Positions 35,211-44,123 of a stretch of DNA of 64,000 nucleotides are shown in pieces (the stretch's first letter is position 1; the number at the start of each line of letters is the position of its first letter). This DNA comes from Stenogyne calaminthoides. Lineage: Eukaryota > Streptophyta > Magnoliopsida > Lamiales > Lamiaceae. The DNA lies in assembly GCA_037126765.1 (NCBI GenBank), contig JBBCBC010000001.1:35944804-36008803 (forward strand), read 5' to 3'. A program made the translations under genes and the position numbers. The notes under the pieces are model-generated. The model was given only the letters and a program-made list of their open reading frames with translations, made no database searches and was not told where the DNA came from.

Positions 35211-37589
35211 AAACACTCAGCACGCTACTATGTGTGATTTTCACACACTCAACGTGTGAAATTTTTTTCGCCCTATTTCGTCTTCTTTAGCCGCCGTCGT
35301 CGGCCCGGCCGCCATGGCCGCCTCATCTATGAAGGTCGACGACCTTGCCACAGCCTTCAGCAACCTATTTGCGCTTCTCACGAACCCCCAGACCCTAGCA
35401 GTATTGCTCGCGACTCCGCCGCCAGGCCGCGCAGCCACCGCTGCCGACCTTCAACCTGTGACATTGGAGACGCCAGGGGAGACAACGATTTCCGCCGTCC
35501 TGGGTAGGGCAACACACTCGGACCACAACCCATTGATGCCTGCCCTTCGTCAATCGATTTTGGATGTACCCGCTGCAATCCCACGATCTGCCGATTGCAC
35601 ACGTCTTAGGGCAGCTGATTTGCAAGCGCAGCACGATGAAAACACACCCAGCCTCACGTCGCTCGTCGAGGCCCGGCCCAAGGCTGCTGCGGGTTCGATT
35701 GGAGGCCAGTCTCGTATGGCTATCCAAGCTTCAATTCCAGGTATCGCCGATTTAAATTCGAATTCAACTGGTTCAGCGTCTGGTCTTGTTGCGAATTTGG
35801 GGTCAGCTGATAGAATTAACCTTACTGATTTGCCAAATGGTGCATTTTCTGGTTTGAAATTGGGGACTGAGAACGCTGGTGCTCTGTGTATGAATGTTGC
35901 AAATCTGAGTTCTGATGCTAGGATTAGTCATACTGGTTTGCCAAATGGTTCTGATTTGAATTTGGGAGCTGAGATGTTAACAAATGTTGCTGGTTCTAAG
36001 GATGAGCAGAAATCTTTTGCTCATGCCCTTGTTCCACCAGCTGATTTACGCCCACCTGTTCGTAAAGGGGATTTCCTTTCTGTTAATATTGATGATTCAT
36101 TGCATAGGCAAGGAGTGAGGGATTTACAAAGCTCTATTATTGGGCGTATATTGTTGAAAACAGGTGCAAAACCAATGCCGACAAATGTGCTGAAAGTGGC
36201 TATGGCCAAGGTCTGGAGCGTCAAAGGAGATTGGAAGATTGTTACCTTGGGGAAAGGGTACTTCAACATTCAAATGGCGGATCTAAGGGAAAGGGATAGA
36301 ATCCTCTTGAGGCGTTCTTGGCCTTTGGAGTTTGGGACGATCAGATTACAGAAGTGGGTTCCGGAGTTCAACCCTTGTAAGGTGAGCTCTCCGGTTGTGA
36401 ATGTTTGGGTTCGAATTTTTGAATTGCCAATGGAATACTTTCATATGCCCATTATCGAAACCATTGCTTCAGTCCTTGGTCCTATTGTGAGTATCAATGA
36501 ACACACCCGAAACATAACCATGTGCCACTATGCCCGAGTCCTCATAGAACTTGATCTTCGTAAGGGGAAAGAATATAATATAATGTATGAGAGATCAGGA
36601 CACTGCTCGATAGCTTCTGTGGGATGTGAGCAACATCCAAAATTCTGCACCCACTGTCAGATAGTTGTTCATTCGATTGACAACTGTCGTTCTCACGGAG
36701 GGAACCCTCCAGATGGAAAACCGGATGACGATGCCAAACCTCCGGGCCCTGGTTAGAACACTAAACAGAAGGCTTGGATCCGAAAGGAGTCTACAGAGAA
36801 AGATAACAGTAATAGTGCTTCTGATCAACATGGGGATAAAAGAATCAATGATACGGGACCGTCAGATGATCCTGGAGCTAATAAGACTACTGACACTGAA
36901 ATGCATGATATAGTGGAGGATGATACCCTTCCACCGTATGACGAGATATGCAAAGCAACTGGAGAGCTGGGTGTAGAAAATGAAACTGACAAAGAGAAGA
37001 CTCAGGTACAGGAGCAGGAATCTGACAATTGGGAGCAACCAAAGAAGACAGTAGCTTCTCCATCACGTTCACATGTGTCACCTCCGCCCCCCACCTCAAA
37101 CTCGTTCATCATGACTTCGGATGATGGGGATACAGCTTCAGATTCGGATGCAGAGGTAGAGGACTTTCCGAACGACCCCTTGGGACCACCAGAGACGTCA
37201 CTAGTGAAGAAGACGACAAAGAAGAAAAGAAGACCTAAGAAAGGAGATAGACCGCCCACTGCTACCCATACTATCTACAACACTCGGGGTCCAGTATCAC
37301 CCTCAGATGCTATTACCATAGCGAAATCCAGTTTCAGTGCTGCATTCAAGATTGATGATGATTGTTTGAGTAATAGCGGAATGCATAAGTTAGAGTCCTG
37401 GGCTGACCGGTTTGGTTGATGCCTTTCTTTTATCTATTATACAGTCATTTGAGACTGATTTGGTGGTCTAGTCACTTTTGGACCAGCGATTTTCTCTATG
37501 GAGAGTCACTTTTGGGCTCTCCTGACTCTTCTATTGTACGGGTCACTTTTGCCCCCCACTTTTCTTTATCTTAATATATTGCTTATTTG
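35211..37589 (+). mobile_element. ORF1-only LINE-like insertion, TSD CCCAAA
   Basis: The flanking LTR of C breaks at CCCAAA (35205-35210) and resumes at CCCAAA (37590-37595), giving a 6-bp duplication around 2379 bases. The insert has no LTRs or terminal inverted repeats. It carries one long plus-strand ORF resembling plant L1-type LINE ORF1 and a 170-base tail with GTCACTTTTG repeated three times (about 37469, 37507, 37541). There is no endonuclease or reverse transcriptase and no clear poly(A) end, so it looks like an internally deleted non-autonomous derivative. A captured ORF1-like host gene is the alternative. Confidence 0.72.
35314..37419 (+). pseudogene. DUF4283 / zinc-knuckle ORF1-like protein with one internal stop
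   Basis: The frame runs 702 codons with a single in-frame TAG at codon 481 (36754-36756). The N-terminal half (about residues 1-255) is low in structure. Residues 270-440 fit the DUF4283 domain of plant L1 ORF1 proteins (GDWKIVTLGKGYFNIQM, DRILLRRSWPLEFGTIRLQK). After it comes a CCHC knuckle FCTHCQIVVHSIDNC at about residues 447-461. Past the stop, a charged region ends with KKTTKKKRRPKKG, possibly nuclear or RNA-binding, and MHKLESWADRFG. ORF1 proteins bind element RNA. The near-intact frame implies a recent insertion. Without ORF2 it cannot move alone. Confidence 0.75.
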
Positions 37590-37595
37590 CCCAAA

Positions 37596-37615
37596 TAATA
37601 TATGGAATATTATTA
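37596..37615 (+). repeat. 3' LTR of element C, 20-base third fragment
   Basis: TAATATATGGAATATTATTA lies between the LINE-like insertion and the Mutator-like element and matches 18621-18640 of the 5' LTR. Its last nine bases are the left copy of the Mutator target duplication. Confidence 0.85.
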
Positions 37616-39266
37616 GAGTGGCTCACCCTCCACTCCAAAACCCTCTTTCAACTTACTCTTAACTCCAATCGTTTTTTAAAATTACTCTTAGATACAAAAT
37701 ATGATTAAAAAGTACAAAATACCCTTACTTATTATTCTGTCATTTTTTTCTTCTCTCTTCCTTTTCTCTTTTTTCTTCTCTCTCTTCCTTTTCTCACTCT
37801 CCTCTCAACCGTTTCAGTATTCTTCTTTGTCTTCCTTTCTCAATTTTTATATTTTTCTATTTTCATCTTTTACACACTCATTTATCGAAATGTGCTTCAA
37901 AATTATTATGGTGAAAAAAAACAAAATTCATGTTAAATATAATTTTAAAATATTACACATTCACAAAATTCCAATAAAAGAAATATTACAATCTAAAATT
38001 TTTATATAAAAAATCGAAAAATTACAATTTTTCATTCTCTCGACATGAACCCTTTCAATATGAACAAGTTCATCACAAACATGAACAAGTTCATCAAAAA
38101 AAAACTCAAAATTTTCATATTCAGATCTGTACACAATTTATCTTCTTCGTCGGCCTCTGACTACTCCGTCGGATTATGAGAACTGACCTCATCTTCTGAA
38201 AATCTTCTGAAAATCTCAAAATTACATATTTTTCATTATCATTTAACATGAACATATTCATCAAAATCATGAAAAAAAAGGCCCAAAAATCCCAGATTCA
38301 GATTGCCACCACCATCATTCATCTCCAAATAAACTAAGAAAATCCAGAATGCCACCATCTTCATCCATCTCCAAATTCAAAACCAGAAATAAAACACAAA
38401 AACAACAACAACCAACAGTTTCTCAATTAATCGAGATTCAAATAGATCTTGAATTATGAATTGTCCATTTTTATTCATTTCTTCCCCGTGTTGTGTACTC
38501 GAGTCCAAAAATGAAAGGGCAAAAAAGTGAAAGAGCAACGAAAAAAGAATATAAATTTAAAATAAACTGTAGATAAATCTCAGTTCAATTTGAGCAGCAC
38601 CTGGTTTTTTAGTTCAAAAAACGAAACGAGAGAGAGAAAATGGAGAGAGCAACGCCTGTACGGAAGTCTCACACTTCAACTTCAGATCTGCTGACGTGGT
38701 CGGAGACTCCGCCGCTGGGCTCCTCCGCCGCGAGTCCCAATCAACTCCATTTTTTCGAGGCGTTAAACTCACTCAACTCATTCACACTTTTCGATTTTTG
38801 TTTTTTTGGCAGCCAGCTGATGGGCTCTTTCGATTCCCGGGCTTGGGCGCCTTTTCCGCCTCTGTGGCTTTCTTGCCTCAGACGGTGGCGGCTTCGTCGT
38901 CTCAGACGGAGGCCGTGGGGCCGGGGTTAGGGGCTGGAGGTGGTGGCTGCCGCGGCGGGAGAGGGGCGGTGAAGGGTCGGGAGTGGGGAAAGAGGGAGAT
39001 CAGATGGGTGGGTGGGGGAAGGGGGAGCCGCTGCGGGGACGGGGAGTGTGGCGGCGGGGGATGGGGTTTTTTGGTTTCTGAACGTGAAGAAGGAAATGGG
39101 GGAGAGGAAGAGAGAGAATGAGAGAAAATGGGTATTGTGGGATTTTATTTGTGGGAGGGGTATTGTGGGTTTTTTAGCACTATGTTTGTAGTTACTAGTA
39201 ATTTAAAAAACAATGTGTATCTAAGAGTTTGGTCAAATACATGTTTGGAGCTAAAGGAATTAATTC
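37616..39266. mobile_element. Mutator-like element carrying a gene fragment, 9-bp TSD ATATTATTA
   Basis: The element is 1651 bases, flanked by ATATTATTA at 37607-37615 and 39267-39275. Nine-base duplications are the Mutator signature. Its ends are degenerate inverted repeats over about 80 bases: the left end carries CACTCCAAAACC and TTTTTTAAAATTACT, and the reverse complement of the right end carries AGCTCCAAACAT and TTTTTTAAATTACT at the same spacing. No transposase is present. The interior has a GC-rich block with the start of a plant gene, so it fits the Pack-MULE class. It sits in the 3' LTR of element C. Confidence 0.83.
38640..38925 (+). pseudogene. Captured 5' exon of a probable DUF4057 gene inside the Mutator-like element
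   Basis: The frame from ATG 38640 reads MERATPVRKSHTSTSDLLTW then SETPP. I recognise this as the N-terminus of the plant DUF4057 family (annotated as hematological and neurological expressed 1-like), which opens MER(S/A)TPVRKPHTSTADLLTW. The match fades near 38745. A pyrimidine-rich tract ends in GGCAG at about 38814, followed by CCAGCTGATGG (reads QPADG, where the family has QPSDG), so an intron and the edge of exon 2 seem to have been captured too. After that no family text follows. Upstream lies a purine-rich, UTR-like stretch. Family assignment is from memory of the motif. Confidence 0.62.
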
Positions 39267-39275
39267 ATATTATTA

Positions 39276-39671
39276 TAGAAAAATATATTTAGGGAAATTA
39301 TATCTAGGAGGTATGAGGAAATAATATTCCTAATAAATGAGATCCGTTAATTTTTAGGCTGAGCTTCTCCTATATATATGAAATCTTATGGATTCATTAA
39401 ACACACAAGAAAACCTAATTTCTCCATAAAATCTAGAATTAAAATTTTCCTAAAGCAAATTGCCCGGGATTTGATTGCGAATTAATCATGCAGAAATCTG
39501 TGAGCAGGGGATTACATGGATACTATAGTTGAGAAATCTGTCTACGAATTACTGTAAGGATTCTCTTTATGTTTAACGTAATCGAATTATGCAATTAATT
39601 ATTCGTTGTTGGTGAACTGCCTATTTCCGCTGCGCGTGTATTACGTGTTTACGTGCCTCTAAATTCCAACA
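39276..39671 (+). repeat. 3' LTR of element C, last part
   Basis: It matches 18641-19037 of the 5' LTR with more changes than the rest and ends CTAAATTCCAACA, followed by the duplication TAGTT. Confidence 0.9.
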
Positions 39672-39724
39672 TAGTTGGATCCATCCAAAATTGTAGGTTT
39701 TAAAGGAGTCAACGAATGTTCCAT
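39672..39724 (-). pseudogene. Element A gag, first codons
   Basis: On the minus strand ATG 39724 opens MEHSLTPLKPTILDGSN, the usual copia gag opening, and is cut by the insertion of C. The continuing text (MRMYIKSIDE) is at 7231 and leftward, 32 kb away. Joining the two sides gives the expected family pattern, which independently confirms the C boundaries. Confidence 0.8.
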
Positions 39725-39793
39725 TGCAAAAACACATTTTAAAAACACAGGACCTTTAACTTAGTATATCAAGTTTATGGCTCTGGCGCCAAC
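39725..39793 (-). other. Leader and primer-site region of element A
   Basis: Next to the LTR end (minus-strand ATTTTCA) the minus strand reads GTTGGCGCCAGAGCC. This is not the initiator-Met site used by B, C and D, so A probably used a different tRNA primer; which one cannot be decided here. Only about 70 bases separate the LTR from gag. Confidence 0.5.
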
Positions 39794-40740
39794 TGAAAAT
39801 GTGTGTGCGTGTATTTTCAGAGTGTTGTTGAAAATATTGTACAACATATAAAACAACATTTGACAGCGGAAGTATTAAAAAACCCAGTGCAAAAGATTTC
39901 AAAATTGTGTATAATTTTAATTCAGACTATACAAACCTCATGGTTAAAAACATCACTATAGCAAGTAGTGAGATATACAAGAACATGGTTGAAAATATTG
40001 TACAACATGTAAAACAATATTTGACAGCGGAAGTATTAAAAAACCCAGTGCAAAAGATTTCAAAATTGTGTATAATTTTAATTCAGGCTATACAAACCTC
40101 ATGGTTAAAAACATCACTATAGCAAGTAGTGAGATATACAAGAACCTCTTACAAGATCCTAAAAGGTGTAGTGAAAAATCACACACCAAAAGCAATATAT
40201 TCAATCAAGTAACTAGTGATCTTATTCAACCTAAAACTTTATCTAATAAGATAAAATTAATATTGATGGGAATGATTGGATTCATTCGACCAGTACAAAT
40301 AGAATAACATCGACCCCCACACTCCTAAGATTACAAACACTCTCGAATGCACTCCTGGTTGTGTCTTGGATGTTACTCTCTTAAGTTTGGAGTAGAGTAA
40401 ATAGTATTTCACTTTTCCTCAAACTTGTATCTCGACCAATGCAGTGTATTTATAGATTTTGGAGATCAACTGCATTGTCTTATCCAGTCAGTTTGGATAA
40501 CCTTGAAACTCTCCACCATCAACTCCATGATCTTTGTGTAACCACCCATGATCTTTCTATTCTCACTCATCTACAATGCAACCTCCTGATAATATAACCG
40601 AATTGTCATCAACCTGCAATGTAGGAAACATAGAAAAACACATCTATTAAAACGAAGTTAGTGTTATGAGAAATGACAAATTTATGATGTTGTGCAGAAT
40701 GTTGTTTAACATATGAAACAACATTCGTGCAATATCAACA
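39794..40740 (-). repeat. 5' LTR of element A
   Basis: On the minus strand the block starts TGTTGATATTGC (40740) and ends CACATTTTCA (39794), about 947 bases with TG...CA ends. TATAAATA occurs on the minus strand at 40447-40454. It contains a 161-base tandem duplication. The right boundary is inferred from the TG start; the partner LTR is outside the window. Confidence 0.6.
39827..40148. repeat. 161-bp tandem duplication in the LTR of element A
   Basis: The unit at 39827-39987 (starting GTTGAAAATATTGTACAACA) is repeated at 39988-40148 with few changes (for example CATATAAAAC versus CATGTAAAAC). It lies near the 3' end of the LTR, downstream of the TATA-like box. Confidence 0.9.
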
Positions 40741-40884
40741 TAAATATTTTAAAAAGCTAAAATGATATCTAAATAAAAATGGAGGGAGTATCTAGCAGTG
40801 AGACTTTTTTTTCCTCTAGTACCAACTAGTAATTATCACCAAAGATTGTACCCAGTAGTAAGTCCCCTTTTATAATATACAAAC
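40741..40884. other. Short intergenic spacer, possible Stowaway remnant
   Basis: No gene. The minus strand of 40779-40793 reads TACTCCCTCCATTTT, like the end of a Stowaway MITE with its TA target site. If so, element A's insertion may have cut the MITE, since the other end is not seen. Confidence 0.3.
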
Positions 40885-41321
40885 CACTGTTTTCAAAACC
40901 GGGTTGAACCGGGAACGGCCTGTAACCCGGTTAAAAAACACTATATAACCGGATTTCAGGTTGAACCGGGTTGAACCGGTCAAAACCCGGTTCAACCGGA
41001 AATAATCGATTTTTTTCTTTTTTAAAAAAAATGAAATTATTAATTTATATTAAATATTTAAAATTTTAAATTTATATTCCTCTCACATTTTTCTCCAACA
41101 CTTTCGATGTGGGATAAATGTATGAGGTGGGACAAAATTTATAAAATATGATATGAAAAGTTATAAAATATATATTTAAATTTTTTTAGGTGTATACTTA
41201 TTTTGTTTTTTTTAACTAAACATAAAAAACGGTTGAACCGCCGGTTGAACCGGTCCGACCGATTGAACTGCTGACCGGTGGTCTGTCCGATTCGATCACC
41301 GGTTCGGTTATGAAAACATTG
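40885..41321. mobile_element. hAT-type MITE, 437 bp, TSD ATACAAAC
   Basis: The ends are CACTGTTTTCAAAACCG and, on the reverse complement, CAATGTTTTCATAACCG. The 8-base duplication ATACAAAC flanks it at 40877-40884 and 41322-41329. Subterminal AACCGG/CCGGTT motifs occur many times. There is no coding capacity. An 8-base duplication and CA...TG ends indicate the hAT superfamily. Confidence 0.88.
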
Positions 41322-41329
41322 ATACAAAC

Positions 41330-42422
41330 TAGTATATTTTATTATATGCATTTTTCGGTATTGAAATGCGCAAATTTTCTTTTAGCAAGTTTGTTAAAAT
41401 TTGGGGAAGTGCACCATGTGCAAACAAATGTTAATCTAAATATATACGTTATGCTAGTATTGATATTTGAGGAACTTTTGCAACAAGAATACTTGAGGGA
41501 TTTTTTGAAAGTATCTTACTAATTATGGATTTCAAAATGCATTTTTTTTTAATTCATTGTTGGTTGGATCTAATTTTTTTTGCTTAACTAATAACGTATA
41601 GGAGAAGCCTAGGTATTGGTTGGTGGTGTAAGCATTTACTTATATTATTACAAAGGACATGTATACTGAAAAAGACAATTATATGTATTATTTATTCTGA
41701 CAATAACACATGTTAGTTTGCTCTTATAGCAAAACAAATATGTGAAAGAGTTTTTCTATTTATCCTGCGTAATTTTTTTGGATAATAATTTTGACCCGAA
41801 TCGACTCTAAAAGATTCCTGAATTTTCAGCTCCTTCCCAATTTAAATTAATATTTCACGTAAAATATTTTGCAGGAGTCTCTCTAGTAGTAATATGCGGC
41901 TCAATCAGGTAATTATATATTGATTTTATTCGTTAATTAGATAAGCTTTCACATTTGAAGTTTCTCACCTTTTCTTCGTTAAATTACATGGCAAGTTAAA
42001 ACCTTCCAGAAAACGAAACTATATACATAAATTTACACAAAATAAAATTACATAAAATATTGGGATGTAATGGAAGAATTTTTTTCGAAATTTCAGGTTG
42101 ATATAGAAATGGAAGGGTTGTACATTTTGGAGGAAACAACGTTAAATAGGCGTTCAGTGTGCAATTATTCTCCTGTTCACAAGTGATATATTGATGCTAA
42201 ACCAAATGAAATGATACCGGAATAGTCGTCCCTATATCTTACCCAATGTTTTACGTTAACGTGTTAATGCTACGTACAAAACTGTTGCTTACTGATTAAG
42301 GCCAAATTCGAGACTTTCTACTCGTTTATATTTTTTGACCGGTATAATGGATGGCCGCGTATCACGCGGGTTTTAAAAAAAAATTAATATGATATTATAA
42401 ATAATTGATATGTATATTATGC
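41330..42422. other. AT-rich intergenic DNA
   Basis: No convincing gene. Around 42097-42186 a short open stretch (MEGLYILEETTLNRRSVCNY) follows a possible splice acceptor TTTCAG. It could be a decayed exon, but nothing supports a product. Confidence 0.4.
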
Positions 42423-42621
42423 ACACAGGTGCACCGTGAACTTATAGTGTATTTTAGAATCGTTCGATTTATTATATTGAAAAATGTAACTTGTTTACAA
42501 TGAATCGTGTAATTTAGAAAAAATAATTGCACGGTTCAATGTAAATAAATTGCATTTTTCAGCATAACAAGTTGCACGATTATGAAATGCACTATGAGTG
42601 AACGGTGCACCTGGGTGTACA
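42423..42621. mobile_element. Fold-back MITE of about 200 bp
   Basis: The left end CACACAGGTGCACCGT pairs with the right end ACGGTGCACCTGGGTGT, and pairing continues inward over most of the length (TGAAAAATGTAACTTG opposite CAAGTT and TTTTTCA motifs). It has no coding capacity. Exact ends and target duplication are unclear, so no superfamily is assigned. Confidence 0.65.
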
Positions 42622-43360
42622 TGAGACCAACTCATACACAAAATATGAATCATACATTGTTGCAATATATTTAGATTAGAAAAAGGTAAAATTGACCTAA
42701 GAATTTTTAAAAAAGAACATATTCTAAGAATTAATTCAATTTCTTGTTTTATTTTGAATTAACTTGTAAAAAATATTTCTTTCTTTTATTTGGTTTTTTA
42801 AAAATTAAAGTTAAACTATTAAAATTAATGATACTTAATGCTCTTTAATTATTAACACATCATCTCATTCCCATTTTATAATGATAACCTTTGAATACAC
42901 ATTTTTTAAAAACACCACAAATCAATCAAATGAATGAGAAGACAACACATCAGTAAAACAAACTTTCTAGTATATAGAGAAATTTATTTATATATAAAAG
43001 AGATTAAATTATAAGATACGGTTGTCTTGGCTAAATTTTTAATTTAAATTTTGCATTAAAAGTTCAAGATTTGGACATACTGTATTAAGGACCGAAGTGA
43101 GGCAAGTAAGTATCGGTTTGGATCCAAACCTAGTATGTATATATTGTTGTTATTAAAGTAGAAATAAAATTTAATACTATTCCATAATGTGAGACTTAGA
43201 TCAAAATAAAATAAAATTTTAGCTTAATAAAAAAGAAACGACGAAACTCAGCTTAATTTCCGTGCAAGTTTGAATAATGAAGAAAATTTCTTAGAACCTT
43301 TCATAAAAAAGAAGATAATTTCTCAGAAATATTCTGCAATAATAAATTTTAGAGTCAGAA
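42622..43360. other. AT-rich DNA upstream of the DC1 gene
   Basis: No ORF of interest and no clear repeat boundaries. It probably contains the distal promoter of the DC1 gene. Confidence 0.4.
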
Positions 43361-43366
43361 TCTTTG

Positions 43367-43372
43367 TATAAA
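43367..43372 (+). promoter_or_regulatory. Probable TATA box of the DC1 gene
   Basis: TATAAA is followed about 30 bases later by CTTTCATTACAGG, a plausible start region. A likely 5' UTR follows, with an intron from 43537 (CAG then GTAATTCC) to 44117 (TCACAG), seven bases before the ATG. These sites are inferred from motifs only. Confidence 0.4.
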
Positions 43373-44123
43373 AGCAGCGTTAATTAGACTTTCATTACAG
43401 GACACAAAAAGATTTATGAATGCAATTTTTCAAGCATAAATACAGATTTTACTTTCCAATTCTTTTCAGAAAAGTTGGCTGAGTACATACTACATACATT
43501 AATCTTCTTTAAGATCGACTACTCCCAATTAATCAGGTAATTCCATTTTAATTCTTTTCAGCTTTGAAATTAAATATATCTCTTGCTCTGTCCGGTGATT
43601 TAATTAGAAGCAAGTATTAAGTTTATTATATTTTTATATATGATTAGGAGTGTATAATATTCTGCGTAAAATATGGTTTTTTGATGAATTTATAAAGTCA
43701 TTTAATCTGGTGATCATCTTAATAAATCCATATATAGTTTTTTTTTTCTTGATCGTACACTAAGCTACACATTTTTTCACTTCAAAGTTTGATCAAGTAT
43801 GAGATATGGAATTTTTAATCAATTTCAAAATTTGTAAATTTGTATTAATACCTAAAAGTACCATTCAAGTTGCATCAAAATCTATTGAGTATGTTAGCCA
43901 AAAAAAAATCTATTGAGTATGTCTTGGCGTCTCATAGTGTTACGAAACATAATTTGAGAATGACGTGCTTCAATACTTTAAAAGGGGTGAGTGATTCCTG
44001 AAACATGGAAAAAAAAACTAAAAACGACAATTAACTTAAAACATTATTTAACCCCCAAAAAAATGATGATTACGCTTACAGTCTAATTAGCTTAGGTCTT
44101 GACATTCACAATCACAGATCAAG

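Larger units (their letters stand above)
7232..39671 (+). mobile_element. Copia element C, split by four insertions, TSD TAGTT
   Basis: C starts TGTTACTGTTAGTGTCC at 7232 and ends CTAAATTCCAACA at 39671. It is flanked by TAGTT at 7227-7231 and 39672-39676, showing that both ends belong to one insertion 32 kb apart. Without its passengers C is about 9.2 kb: a 5' LTR of 1545 bases (7232-7339 plus 17601-19037), an internal region at 19038-25130, and a 3' LTR of about 1.54 kb in four pieces (25131-25448, 34406-35210, 37596-37615, 39276-39671). It inserted near the start of element A's gag in the opposite orientation. Its genes are full of stops. Confidence 0.93.

Noticed and set aside
37701..38009. 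102-codon Phe/Ser/Leu-rich ORF
   Set aside because: It is low-complexity pyrimidine-rich DNA inside the Mutator-like element, with no recognisable protein.
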